A stretch of 64,000 nt of DNA, taken from NCBI RefSeq assembly GCF_029633865.1, contig NC_079222.1:32364830-32428829 (forward strand), written 5' to 3'. This document shows, piece after piece, positions 22,500-33,400 of the stretch. Position 1 is the stretch's first letter, and every line of letters starts with the position of its first letter. The translations under genes and the position numbers were made by a program. The notes beneath the pieces were generated by a model. The model had not been told where the DNA came from and ran no database searches. It saw nothing but the letters and a program-made list of their open reading frames with translations. Origin of the DNA: Lampris incognitus. Taxonomy: Eukaryota > Chordata > Actinopteri > Lampriformes > Lampridae.

Positions 22500-23107
22500 T
22501 AGATATTTTATCGCACCTGTTCAGACATCACAAGTCAGGCTCTTCCAGCTGCTGGAGAAATTGTAGCTCCCAGGAAGCCAATCACCACCACTTGTTTTGG
22601 GCCTGCCCAAAAGTAAACACCTTGCTGTGTAAGATTTATATAGAATTAGTGACTATATTTGGGACAAAAATTACTTTTATTTTGAGATGAACTCCTCTTT
22701 GGTCTATTACCTGCAACACCCGCAAACATTAATACAAGTTCCTTATTTGGAATATTGAGTGTAGCTGCTAGAGAAGCAATTACAAAGAAATGGCTCAAGC
22801 CAGACACCCCATCTTTAGAGGACGGGTATGATATTGTAACGTGCACGGATAACAAGACACGCTGGCCGCTGGCTCGCGGGCCTGACCCTTTAGTCGAGCG
22901 GTTAGCGACGTATCCTGCGCTGCGGGCGATACGGGTTCGATTCCCGGCCGCGGCAGTTCCTGTGGTTGCCTCCCGAATTCGCTATAATATCATTAATGAA
23001 ATTTTTGTGATGGAAAGAATCGCCTCCATGAGGCTTCAGGAAACTAAATTGGAGGAAATTTGGCAGAAATGGAAATTGTATATTTCCCCAAAACGTCCTT
23101 TTGTTTA
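22500..23107 (+). mobile_element. L1/Tx1-like LINE, 3' end of ORF2
   Basis: Plus-strand translation gives HLFWACPKVNTLLCKIYIEL (about 22580-22640). After frame changes it reads AAREAITKKWLKPDTPSLED (about 22760-22820) and VMERIASMRLQETKLEEIWQ, ending PKRPFV and a stop at 23105-23107. FWxCPKV and REAITKKWLKP are features I associate with the C-terminus of fish L1/Tx1 reverse transcriptases. A tRNA-like insertion splits it at 22843-22985. Confidence 0.6.
22843..22985 (+). mobile_element. Short tRNA-like SINE insertion in the LINE
   Basis: GC-rich block unlike its AT-rich surroundings. It has an A-box-like TTAGTCGAGCGGTTAGCGAC and a B-box GGGTTCGATTCCCGG that folds as a T arm. It interrupts the L1/Tx1 reading frame between SLED and the IINEIFVMER segment. 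No full cloverleaf with acceptor stem was found, so it is called a tRNA-derived insertion, not a tRNA gene. Confidence 0.55.
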
Positions 23108-23804
23108 AATTTGTTTGTTATGTTCTTGTTCTTTCCTTTTTTCTTTGATCTCAAATGGAAAAAACACCACATGTTCTGTTTTTTGTGTTCTATGATAGAA
23201 ATATTTTAAAAAATAAAGAAAAACAAAACAACATGAATAATTCGTGGCATTATCCAAAAATAATAGGGATAAATACAGCTTGCACCCATGCTGCCCGGGC
23301 TAGTTTGAGGTGTGCCCTCTCTCTGTCTCTGGCATGCTACTCTATGAAAGAAAGAGGGACTCTCTGGAAATGGAGACTGAACCTGCTGCTTCACTTGCTT
23401 AAATATAAATGTTGGAAGGAGGTTAAAGTTCCATTGCACATTAATTTAGTATTAGGCCTTCTCTTGAATGCATATAGCCTAGTTTGCACTTGGCAGCGCT
23501 CTTGGTTTTCATGCTAGACTCCAAAAAAAAATAAGAAAAAAAAAAGCCCAGATTTCCCAGGATTTCTCCCATATTTCTATGGCACATTTCCGTTTTCTCC
23601 CCTGTTCATTATCACAACCTGTCTGTGCACCACCCAGTGACATTCGGCCTATATCGACGTCCAACAATTTCACATAAATGCACAATTTGAGTATTTTTCC
23701 CCCATGTCTTTATGCATGTTCAATAATCGCATAAAGTTGAAGCAGGTCGTCTGGACACAACGTTTACTGAGTAATGAAAGTCGAGTGATGAAAATAAGTG
23801 ATGA
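23108..23804. other. Intergenic spacer
   Basis: No gene recognised. About 23740-23800 matches part of the foldback family (CTGGACACAACGTTTACTGA). Confidence 0.45.
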
Positions 23805-24115
23805 AACCATAGGCGTTTCTAGCCCATTTTGGGGGGTGCTGCAGCACCCCTAAATTGAACCCCAGCACCCCTAAAATTGAAGAGATTTATTATTTTTTTA
23901 TTTTAGCTGTATGTCCATGTTTAATAAGCTGAAGAAATGTCAAAACCATATCCAGTATATGGTTTAAACGTAATATTTTAATAACAAAAATACAGCACCC
24001 CCCATGCTTCGAAAATGGTTTGATCCACCACCCCCCCCAAATTTATCTTGCCTGGCCGGCCAGCACTCTGGGTGCTCAGCACCCCTAAAGCTCCGATCCT
24101 AGAATCGCCCCTGGA
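23805..24115. mobile_element. Short MITE with imperfect inverted ends
   Basis: The left end is CATAGGCGTTTCTAGCCC and the right end CTAGAATCGCCCCTGG, inverted and imperfect. Internal GTGCTGCAGCACCCCTAA and GTGCTCAGCACCCCTAAAG lie next to the ends. About 310 bp, no coding capacity. Confidence 0.6.
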
Positions 24116-24224
24116 TGAAACGTTTCTCTCAGCAAACGTTGGGTCCAGATGAAGTCATCCAACTTATTGTGATATTGTATTTTTTTTTGCCATAGAATTA
24201 AAAATGCAGCTTCAGTGTAGTCCG

Positions 24225-24424
24225 CGAAATTAAGGATCACAAACTCAGTTTCGTGGACAAGTGTAAGGGTTGCTGCCCGTGTCGTTGACGAAACCGAACG
24301 AGGCACGTTTCAGCGTCATCCACGGCGCGGCGGAGTCCTTGCCGTGGGGGTTGAGCGTTACAGTGCGTCTCCCAGCCGCTAGGGGCGCTCTAACGCTGGT
24401 CCGTGCATAATTTGTACAGTAAAC
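24225..24424 (+). promoter_or_regulatory. NOC4L: Probable NOC4L promoter and 5' UTR
   Basis: GC- and CpG-rich stretch (GCGTCATCCACGGCGCGGCG at about 24312) directly before the NOC4L start codon, with no TATA box near the expected start. Boundaries inferred from the composition change and the ATG at 24425. Confidence 0.45.
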
Positions 24425-27400
24425 ATGGCGCCGGTCAGGACACGCGACGCGAGTGCGGAAAATGCTCAGGGAAATAAAGCGAAAAGAGCAAAAATAGACG
24501 TGAAAAGCGCCGCCGATCAGCTAATTACCAGCAGGAAAAGCGCCAACGGTGTTTTCGATGTTCTGGAGTGTTTACAGGTACGTACACAGAGGCGCGCCAC
24601 ACTTTTCTGATGGGGCTCTCGGGTCTCAGGCTCGACTCCGAAAACAGAGCTAGGCTCGTTTATCAGAGCGAGCCGGTCGCGTGCTGTCTGTTAAACCGAG
24701 GCTGCCCTCGTCACGACGTTTCCCATGTTTCATTTTCAGTCGGAGAAGGAGGGTGAAGTTATCAGCGCCGTCAGTGCATGCGGCAGGCTGTTCGGCACTT
24801 TCTTGGAGAGGGGAGACCTGTTCGTCGGAAGACTGGCGAGTGAGGAGGAGATGCTGAGTGGTGAGTACCGTCCTGGATCAAACCCAGTTTCTAGGCCCCG
24901 AAGAGCTGTCTCTTTCGTTCATCTTGACTTGACTTGACTTGACTCGCGTGGCTTGGGTCCTGGACTGCGCCGTTGGCATGATACGCATCATGTTCTTCAT
25001 ACATTTTATGTCCATAATAATTCTGTTATCCTCTTTCAATGTTGCATTATGTAAATTGCGTGAGCACAACAGCCATTGCACGCTGTCCGTCTTGGGAGAG
25101 AGATCCCTCCTCTGCTGCTCTCCCTGAGGTTTCTTCCCATTTTGTCTCCCTGTTAAAGGGGTTTTTTAGGGAGTTTTTCCTTATCCGATGAGAGGGTCTA
25201 AGGACAGGATGTTTTGTTGCTGTTAAGCCCACTGAGGCAAATTTGTGATATTGGGCTGTACAAATAAATTGATTTGATTTGGTTTTATCCATGCAGCAGA
25301 TGTGTATGTACATATGTGTATCAGATGCGAGGTAACATTTGTATGATTACACCATGTGACTTAGCATTTCAGGGTGTATTCTCAAATCTGCGTTTGTCTG
25401 CTTGCTCATTTGTATTTGCTTTTATTTCTGTGGCTGTTTTTCTTGACCAGGAGAGCACAGTTCTGATGGGAAATACGCTATTTTCATGCGCCATCGATAC
25501 AACAGCTGTGTGAAGATGCTACTAGAGCACCTCAGCCATGACAGTTATCAAGTAAATGTAAGTTGATTGAATTTTGTGATGGAAAAAGGGACACGTATGC
25601 ACATGATAAACGTTACATATATTGTCTTTGAATGTTCTCATTCATCCAGGTCATGGTTATCCAGTGGAATTGAATCAAGTGCAACTGGACTTGGTATATA
25701 CCAAGTCCAGTTGCACTTGATCCAATTCCTTTGAGTTACATATATTCACGGTTTGACCATGTGAGCTTTATTTCTAATGTGTTTAATTGACCCATGTTAA
25801 CTAAGAGGTTGAGAAGAATTTGGATGGGGGTGCTATACTGCTTTTAACATTTAGGCAGATTTCAGTGGTGCCATATACACCATACCATCATTGTTCATTC
25901 TGGTTTTGTGCTGCGATTATTATTTTGTTGGCTTCAAGAGAAATGTCACTGCTCATAATGTGCACATCCAAGAAATACCAGTGGTCGACATCAGCTATTA
26001 AATCTTGAACTGATTTGGTGTAACTCATATTTACAGAGCAAACTTTTTTGCTGTTCAGTCAGTCCTGCAGTTCCTACATGTACCAGCAATCATTGCACGA
26101 GGACACAACTATATTGACAAGCTGCCACAGCTGTAATACTTCTAAAACGCCCAGACGTTCTCTCTCTCCTATAGTCTTAGTTTTTACTTCCCAAGTATAA
26201 AATGTCATTTGGTGCGTTATCCTTAGGTGGTGCTTACAGAAGATGATTTAGTCTTTATACATTGACCTTGGTCAAGCAAATCACCATTGCCCATTATCGT
26301 GCTCTAGTTACTGAGCCTTGTGTTGCTTTCGAGTGTAGTCTTCCTTTAACTCTTACACTCTGTCCTGGAAGCACTTACTGGATAATTTTCTTTTGTTACA
26401 TTATGTTTGTTAATGTTGTGCAGCGATTTGTGGTTGTGAATGAATGAAGTGGGTATACAAGATGCTTGGCTGTTTTGAAAATATTGACTGTTCTGATATA
26501 GGTGAGTTCCTTGTGTGCCCTGATGAAGTTTGCAGAAAAGGAAGGACTGAAGCCCCTGGAAGACTTGGATTGGAGTGAACACTACAGCTTCCCAAGAGGA
26601 CTCATTCAGGTAGATTTTTTTTTAATGAAACTTAAAGGTCACAGAAAGTTGAGTCAGTTCATCTGATCACAACATTTATGGAGAGAAACGTTTCATCACT
26701 CATCTAAGTGACCTCTTCAGTCTCACCTGACTGTAGGTATCTACAATACAGTGGCATAACAACCGAAAATTGCCATTGTAACTCTAGTTAACGGTCACGA
26801 CAATTTCCATATGAAACCAATCATTGTTTTTGGTTGTTATGCCATGGTATTGTTATAAGGGTGGGGATACCTGCAGTCACTTGATACTGAGGAAGTTACT
26901 TAGATGAGTGATGAAATGTTTCTCAATAAATGTTGTGTCCAGGTGAACTGATTCCACTTTCTGTGATTTTCTTGCCTGGATTAGTAAGCTTATGGAAAGT
27001 TGTAGAAAGCTTGTGGACATCTTAATTAGATTTCAAGATATTGACCAATGAATTCAGAAGGGCGTGACTCAGTACATTAATAGACCAAAGTCAACAGCTG
27101 CTGAGCCAGTCATCACAAAACTTTCAGAATATGTCCACATAAGTACCTGAAACATACCACGAAATCTTCGTTCAAAATGATCACTAGGGGGCGCTATAAA
27201 TTCAAAAAACGGGCATGGCATAGCAAATCAGACTTATAAATCAGAAATTGTTTGTCAAATCATTACAAAACTTGCAGGATATTTTTCATAACAATGTTGA
27301 GCCATGTCTGTAAAATTATTTTGAAATCGTTCAATAGGGGGTGCCATCAGTTCCAAACATGCCTGGTGGCCTGGTGTAAATTTGGCCATAAATCACTGAG

Positions 27401-30400
27401 TTTGTTCAAACATCACCAAACTGGGTGGTTGTTTCTAAGTAAACTGTTGAAGCTTTAGACGTTTAACGGTCTGTGGTGGCTTGAACCCCAGAATCACCAC
27501 TTACGGCTATATTCTACAAGTTTTTTGCTGTATGATCTTGCTGTTGTGTTAATTTTTGATATTGTGTGCTTTTGGATTATACAAGCTTTACTCAGTGCAA
27601 CTCAAGCTTTACACCAGAACTGCCACAAGTACCGTGAGTCATTTATCATAGTTTTTACAGAAACTTGGCTGCATCAGCACATATCTAGCTCACTTGTTGA
27701 GTTGGATGGCTTTTCCCTGGCACATTCTGATAGGAATTCGGAGTCGAGAAAGGGGGGGGGGGCTATGTGTTCATATTAATGACAAGTGGTGTAGGCAACT
27801 ACACCACACAAGAGACTATCTGTAACCCGGACGTTAAGCTATTATGCTTGAGTCTCAGGCCATTCTGTCTTCTGAGGGAGCTTGGCAATGTTTTGATTTG
27901 TTTTGCTAATGTGCTCCCAAGTGGAAACGCAAGGAGAGCTGTGGCCCAAGTGGCGGACTGTGTACATAGGCTATTGCAGTGTACACCAGATGCTCCCACG
28001 CTCATTTTTGGAATTTCAGTCATTGTAAACTTGAAATGTCTTCACCTGGGTTTTAACAGTATATTAAGTGTGACACTATGCTAAGATTTTCATTGGGAGT
28101 GACGAAGAAGGACAGGATTAGGAACAAATATATTAGAGGGACAGCTCAGGTTGGATGGCTTGGAGACAAAGCAGGGGGGGCAAGATTGAGATGGTTTGGC
28201 CATGTGCAGAGGAGAGATGTTGGGTATATTGGGAGAAGGATGCTGAATATGGAGCTGCCAGGAAAGAGGGAAAGAGGAAGGCCAAAGAGGAGGTTTATGG
28301 ATGCGGTGAGAGAGGACATGCAGGTGGCTGGTGTGACAGAGGAAGATGCAGAGGACAGGAAGAGATGGAAACGGATGATCCGCTGTAGCGACCCCTAACG
28401 GGAGCAGCCGAAAGTAGTAGTAGTAGAGTAAATGTGACACTAGGAAAATTAAAATTCTTGACAAATGCTATGGAAATATCCAGAACACATATACAGCTAG
28501 AGCCAAAACACCGCTGTCCAACTCTGATCACAACACTGTTCAGCTCATTCCCGTCTACCATTCGGTCCTTAAGAGGAGCAAATCTCTTGTTAAAACTATT
28601 AAAGTGTGGTCCACTGACAGTATTGAAACTCTGAAGGGTGTTACTTGAGCACAGACTGGGACATCGTCCACAAATCTGACTGGAACGAATCCACAGAAAT
28701 CATCACAGCTTATATTTTCTTCTGTGTGGATGCTGAGGTACCTCAAAAGACAATAAAACAGTATCCCAACAACAAGTGTTACATTGCTAAGGATGTCAAG
28801 GATTGTATCAAACACATAGGCTTGCTTTCAGGAATAAAAGCCAAGTGCAACTAAGATTGGCACAGAGGGAACTTAACCAGAAACTCAACACAGCAAAAAG
28901 ACAATACAGGGAATCCATTGACAAGGACTTCTGTGCAAATTATACAAAGAAACTGTGGGCAACGATGCAATCTACTACAAATATGACTCCCGCCAGGAAA
29001 ACACTGCGCACAACAGTTGATAGTACTATAGCAAATGACTTGAACAACTTCTGCAGTAGGTTTGATTCATATGATTTCTCCTCAGAACGTGACAATGTCA
29101 TGAACACCATAACAACTGATGATTGTGTTTCAAGGATAGACATTTGTCCCAAAGAAGTCATAAGAAAGTTTAAAAGAACAAACGCCAATAAGACAACAGG
29201 CCCCGATGGTGTCTCAGCTTTCCTTTTGAAGACATGTGCAGAGGAACTTACACCAGCCTGGGTCTCAGTCTTTCAAAGGTCTGTTGATTCACATGTAGTT
29301 CCATCTCTCTGAAAAAGGGCAATTATTACTCCTCGTCCAAAAAAGCCTGTTCCCCAGGAAAATAGTGGCTATAGACCAGTAGATGTAATAGAAAGGGTGA
29401 GATCGCGGATACAAGCGGCTGAAATGAGTTTCCTCCAAAGGGTGTCTGGGCTCAGCCTTAGAGATAGGGTGAGGAGCTCGGATATCTGGAGGGAGCTTGG
29501 AGTAGAGCCACTGCTCCTTTGCGTCGAAAGGAGCCAGTTGAGGTGGTTCAGGCATCTGATTAGGATGCCCCCTGGGCACCTCCCTTTGGAGGTTTTCTGA
29601 GCACGTCCAACTGCGAGGAGACCCCGGGGTGGACCCAGAACTTGCTAGAGGGACTACATGTCCAATCTGGCTTGGGAACGCTTGGGATCCTCCAGGAGCA
29701 GCTGGAGGGTGTTGCTGGGGAGAGGGATGTCTGGAGTGCCCTACTTAGCTTGCTGCCAACGCGACCCATCCCCGGAGAAGCGGCTGATGATGAATGAATG
29801 AAAGACCAGTAGCCCTGATCTCTATTGTAAGGAATTGTTTGTGAAAAGATGACGATGTGGAAGCTAAAGTGAAACATAAATGGACAGCTAGATTCTTATC
29901 AGCTTGCCTGTAAAGACAATCGTGGCACTGACGTTGCAATACTAACCATAATGCACTTTATTTTGCAACACCTCGAAAACCCCGTCAGACTGCTGTTTGT
30001 AGACTCCATCTCTGCTTTTAATACCCTGCAGCCGCACATCCTTCACATTAAGCTCAGACAGATGTCTGTTAACCCATATATCATCAGGTGGTATCACTCC
30101 GTTGTGACCAACAGGACCCAGCAGGTCCAAGTAAACCAGGATGTGAGTTCTCCCATTCTGTTTACATTATATACAAATGATTGTACAAGCAGTCACCCCA
30201 GCACTTTTGGTATCAAGTTTTCTGATGACACTGCCATCTGGGGACTACAATGTATCTATTTTTACATGGCAGCCTTTATGTCCAAGACAGATTTCCCTTG
30301 GGACACAAAGTAACCTTGAAGCTGTAATGATGCTTCAGTTTCCCTCGAGCTAAATAAAGTATCAATCTGTCTCTAAGAATACAAAGCCAGCAGGACCCCC

Positions 30401-33400
30401 AGATCTTTAGGAACCAGTTAGCTAGTCGTGCCTAGAGTCAGAGCCAAACACGATGAAACAGCGTTTAGCTACCATGCTACACACAGCTGGAACCAACTTC
30501 CAATGATCTTAAATGCTCTCCGACTTAATCCACTTTTAAATCTCGATTGATTAAATTCTCCGGTGATGCGTTCTATTGCACTTTTTCTTTTACCTCTTGA
30601 TGTGTCAGTTTTATTGATCTTTATCTTTTTTGTGTCTATGTCAAGCACTTTGAATTGACATTGTGTCTGAAAGGTGTAATACAAATAAATTTGCCTTGCC
30701 TTGTTACACAAAAGAGTCAGTTGTATCAGGTTTTCCCTTTCCAGTTTCCTAGAGGGAACCTTAAGATCCCGGTATTTCGGTGCCACCACCTATTTGTAAA
30801 GAAATGTACTTTTTTTTTCAAGATGCATTTACCTGTGTTTACTTGCTTCATGGACAGGCGGTGGTGGAGAGGCTGCTGTCTAAAACAAAAGACAACTCGT
30901 TGCTGATCTCGAGGTTTCAAGAGTTCCTGGAGATGGAGGACGTTCGCTATTACGTCATGAGCTCCGTCCGTGAGGATGTGAGCAAGGTCATGGAAAAAAA
31001 TGGCAGGGTAAGAGAGCTATACTGACAGTGCTGTTCTGTTTTTTACAGTATCGTAATGAAGTTGTGGCTTTCGCCGTCTTCTTGTTCTCGGTCATCATCT
31101 AATGAGCATGTTTATCCTCACGCTACGCCAACCTAATGTGTAACACACTGCTTTCCAATGACGCTGTCTTCCTCAGGAAATATTACCCATATACCAGAAT
31201 AATGTGTTCACACTGCTGAGCCTTCCTCAGGAAATATTACCCATATGTCTTCCTCAGGAAATATTACCCATATACCAGAATAATGTGTTCACGCTCATGT
31301 CCAGTATCAACATGCCAGTCAAGGAGTCAGAGCTCAGCAACTTTATGGTCAAACAGGAAGGTAAGCCATGCCGGTCAATTTAAAATTGCTCTTGTGATCA
31401 CTTGTAACAAATAAAATTAAAGTACTGGTTCAATTGTTTTCCATTTAGACCATGAACCTTTTATTTAGAGCTCTAATTTGATAAAATGTATTTGCTTCTG
31501 TCTTGTTGAATTAAGTTTTAACAATTGTGTGCTTTTTTTCAAAGTGAAGCAAAGTCAGAAACCAGGAAAAAAAAAACAATTTCACTTTTTTTCCTCCCCC
31601 CAGCTAAGCACGAGGGCTGGAAAGCAGCGAATTTAAACGTGAGTTGTCAGTTTTCATGAGTTGAAGTGTTTGCATGTGTGTCAGATTGTTACTAATGAAG
31701 GCAGGATGTTTGCAGGATCACAGGCGAGCCTTTGAGAGGATGTGGCTTGGCTTTCTCAAGTATAAGGTATTGATAAAACTTGTTGAAAACATTACGCGTC
31801 TTCTTTTCACACATGTTGCCGTGGCATTTCCGTTATCTCATCTATCAACTTGTCTGTCTGCTTCAGTTGCCAAACAACATGTACAAAAAGATCTTGGTAA
31901 TCATCCATGAGTCCATCTTACCTCACATGATGATGCCCACGCTGATGATGGATTTCTTCACTTCTGCCTATGAAGTCGGTAAGTTGTTGGGACTCGTGTA
32001 CAAGGTGAAAAAGTGACAGTCATGAGCTGCGTCTGAAATCACTCCCTCTTTGCTACATAGTGAATAATATTAACCTCCCTCCATTTTGTGTTGTGTTGTA
32101 TTTGTGTTGAGAGTTTAGTGCCCTCAAGAATTCCCACAATGCAACTGAAAGTGTGGTGTCTAATGCATGTATGCTGCTCTTCGTTAAAGATACCACAATG
32201 CCAGGAGCGTCCGGTGGGCGTGGCGGTCTATTCCGTTGCCTACCAATACGAGAATCGCTGGTTCGAATCCCCGTGTTACCTCTGGCTTGGTCGGGCGTCC
32301 CTACAGACACAATTGGCCGTGTCTGCGGGTGGGAAACCAGATGTGGGTATGTGTCCTGGTTGCTGCAGTAGCGCCTCCTCTGGTCGGTCGGGGTGCCTGT
32401 TCAGGGGGGAGGGTGAATTGGGGGGAATAGCGTGATCCTCCCACACGTTACGCCCCCCTGGATGCTCACTGTCAGGTGAAAAGAAGCAGCTGGCGACTCC
32501 ACATGTATCAGAGGAGGCATGTGGTGGTCTGCAGCCCTCCCTGGATCGGCAGAGGGGGTGGAGCGAGCAGCTACCGGGACTACTTGGAAGAGTGGGGTAA
32601 TCGGCTGTATACAATTGGGAAGAAAGAGGGTGAAAGACAAAAAAGTACCACAATGCCATGCTTCACCTCTTCTCCTCTTACACTGTGTTCACTGTCAAAT
32701 ACCGTGTAAGAGGATGAGAAGAAGCCGCACACTGATGATTCACAAGGCTTGGCGTTTTCGGTTTTTATTTTTCAAAGCCATCCACCATGCCGAATTTCGC
32801 CACAAGACACTGTTACATAACCTCACATGAACAGGAACAACTTTTGGATCCGTGGAAACATAAAATCCAGGTGAAAACCAGTTTAAACCGATCTGCTCCT
32901 TTTCAAAAATCTGGGTATTTTTTGGTGAAAATCGGTAAAAACCGAAAACGCTGAACCTTGACGATTCAGTATTGTCCAAAATGTCCATGTATCCCACCCT
33001 ATAGAGGATCCTGCCGAGTGTTTCATATGTAGGGAACAGTGAATGAGTGAACAAGGGAACGATTTTCTCACACGGATATGGTGTTCCTCCAAATCCACAG
33101 TCTACCTCAAAATACAACCTCGTTTGATAGCTGTTGTTGTCAGACACAGTGACACACATGGTGTGTGGGGTATTATCTTTCCAGAAGTGAAGGTCTTTAA
33201 AGCTGTGACGTCATTCTGATGTGTATGTTTGTTTTTCTGTGTATTGCTTCATAGGAGGAGCAATTAGTCTGCTGGCCCTCAATGGCCTGTTTGTGCTCAT
33301 CCATCAACACAACCTGTGAGTATCTGATAGAAGAACAGAGATTTTGGTGTCTGATTGGAAAATGTTGTAGGTCTTCTGTAACTTCATCTAGCTCAGATTT

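Larger units (their letters stand above)
27540..30300 (+). mobile_element. Old LINE (L2/Rex-like), two LINEs nested inside
   Basis: Plus strand, in order: endonuclease remnants TETWLHQHISSSLVELDGFS and PSGNARRAVAQVADCV (27640-28000); central region to about 28860; reverse transcriptase TTGPDGVSAFLLKTCAEELT near 29200; GYRPV split at 29382; RLLFVDSISAFNTLQPH near 30000 and FSDDTAIW near 30220. Frames are broken by stops and shifts. Two foreign LINE 3' ends, each with a 10-bp target duplication, lie at 28079-28432 and 29383-29802. Located in NOC4L intron 4. Confidence 0.8.

Noticed and set aside
28803-29312. Large open frame of 169 codons as a host gene.
   Set aside because: It encodes a LINE reverse-transcriptase segment (TTGPDGVSAFLLK) and is flanked by more of the same element.
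32740-33159. Minus-strand frame of 139 codons in NOC4L intron 9.
   Set aside because: No recognised motif, no splice-site context and no start in a credible position; kept only as an intronic note.
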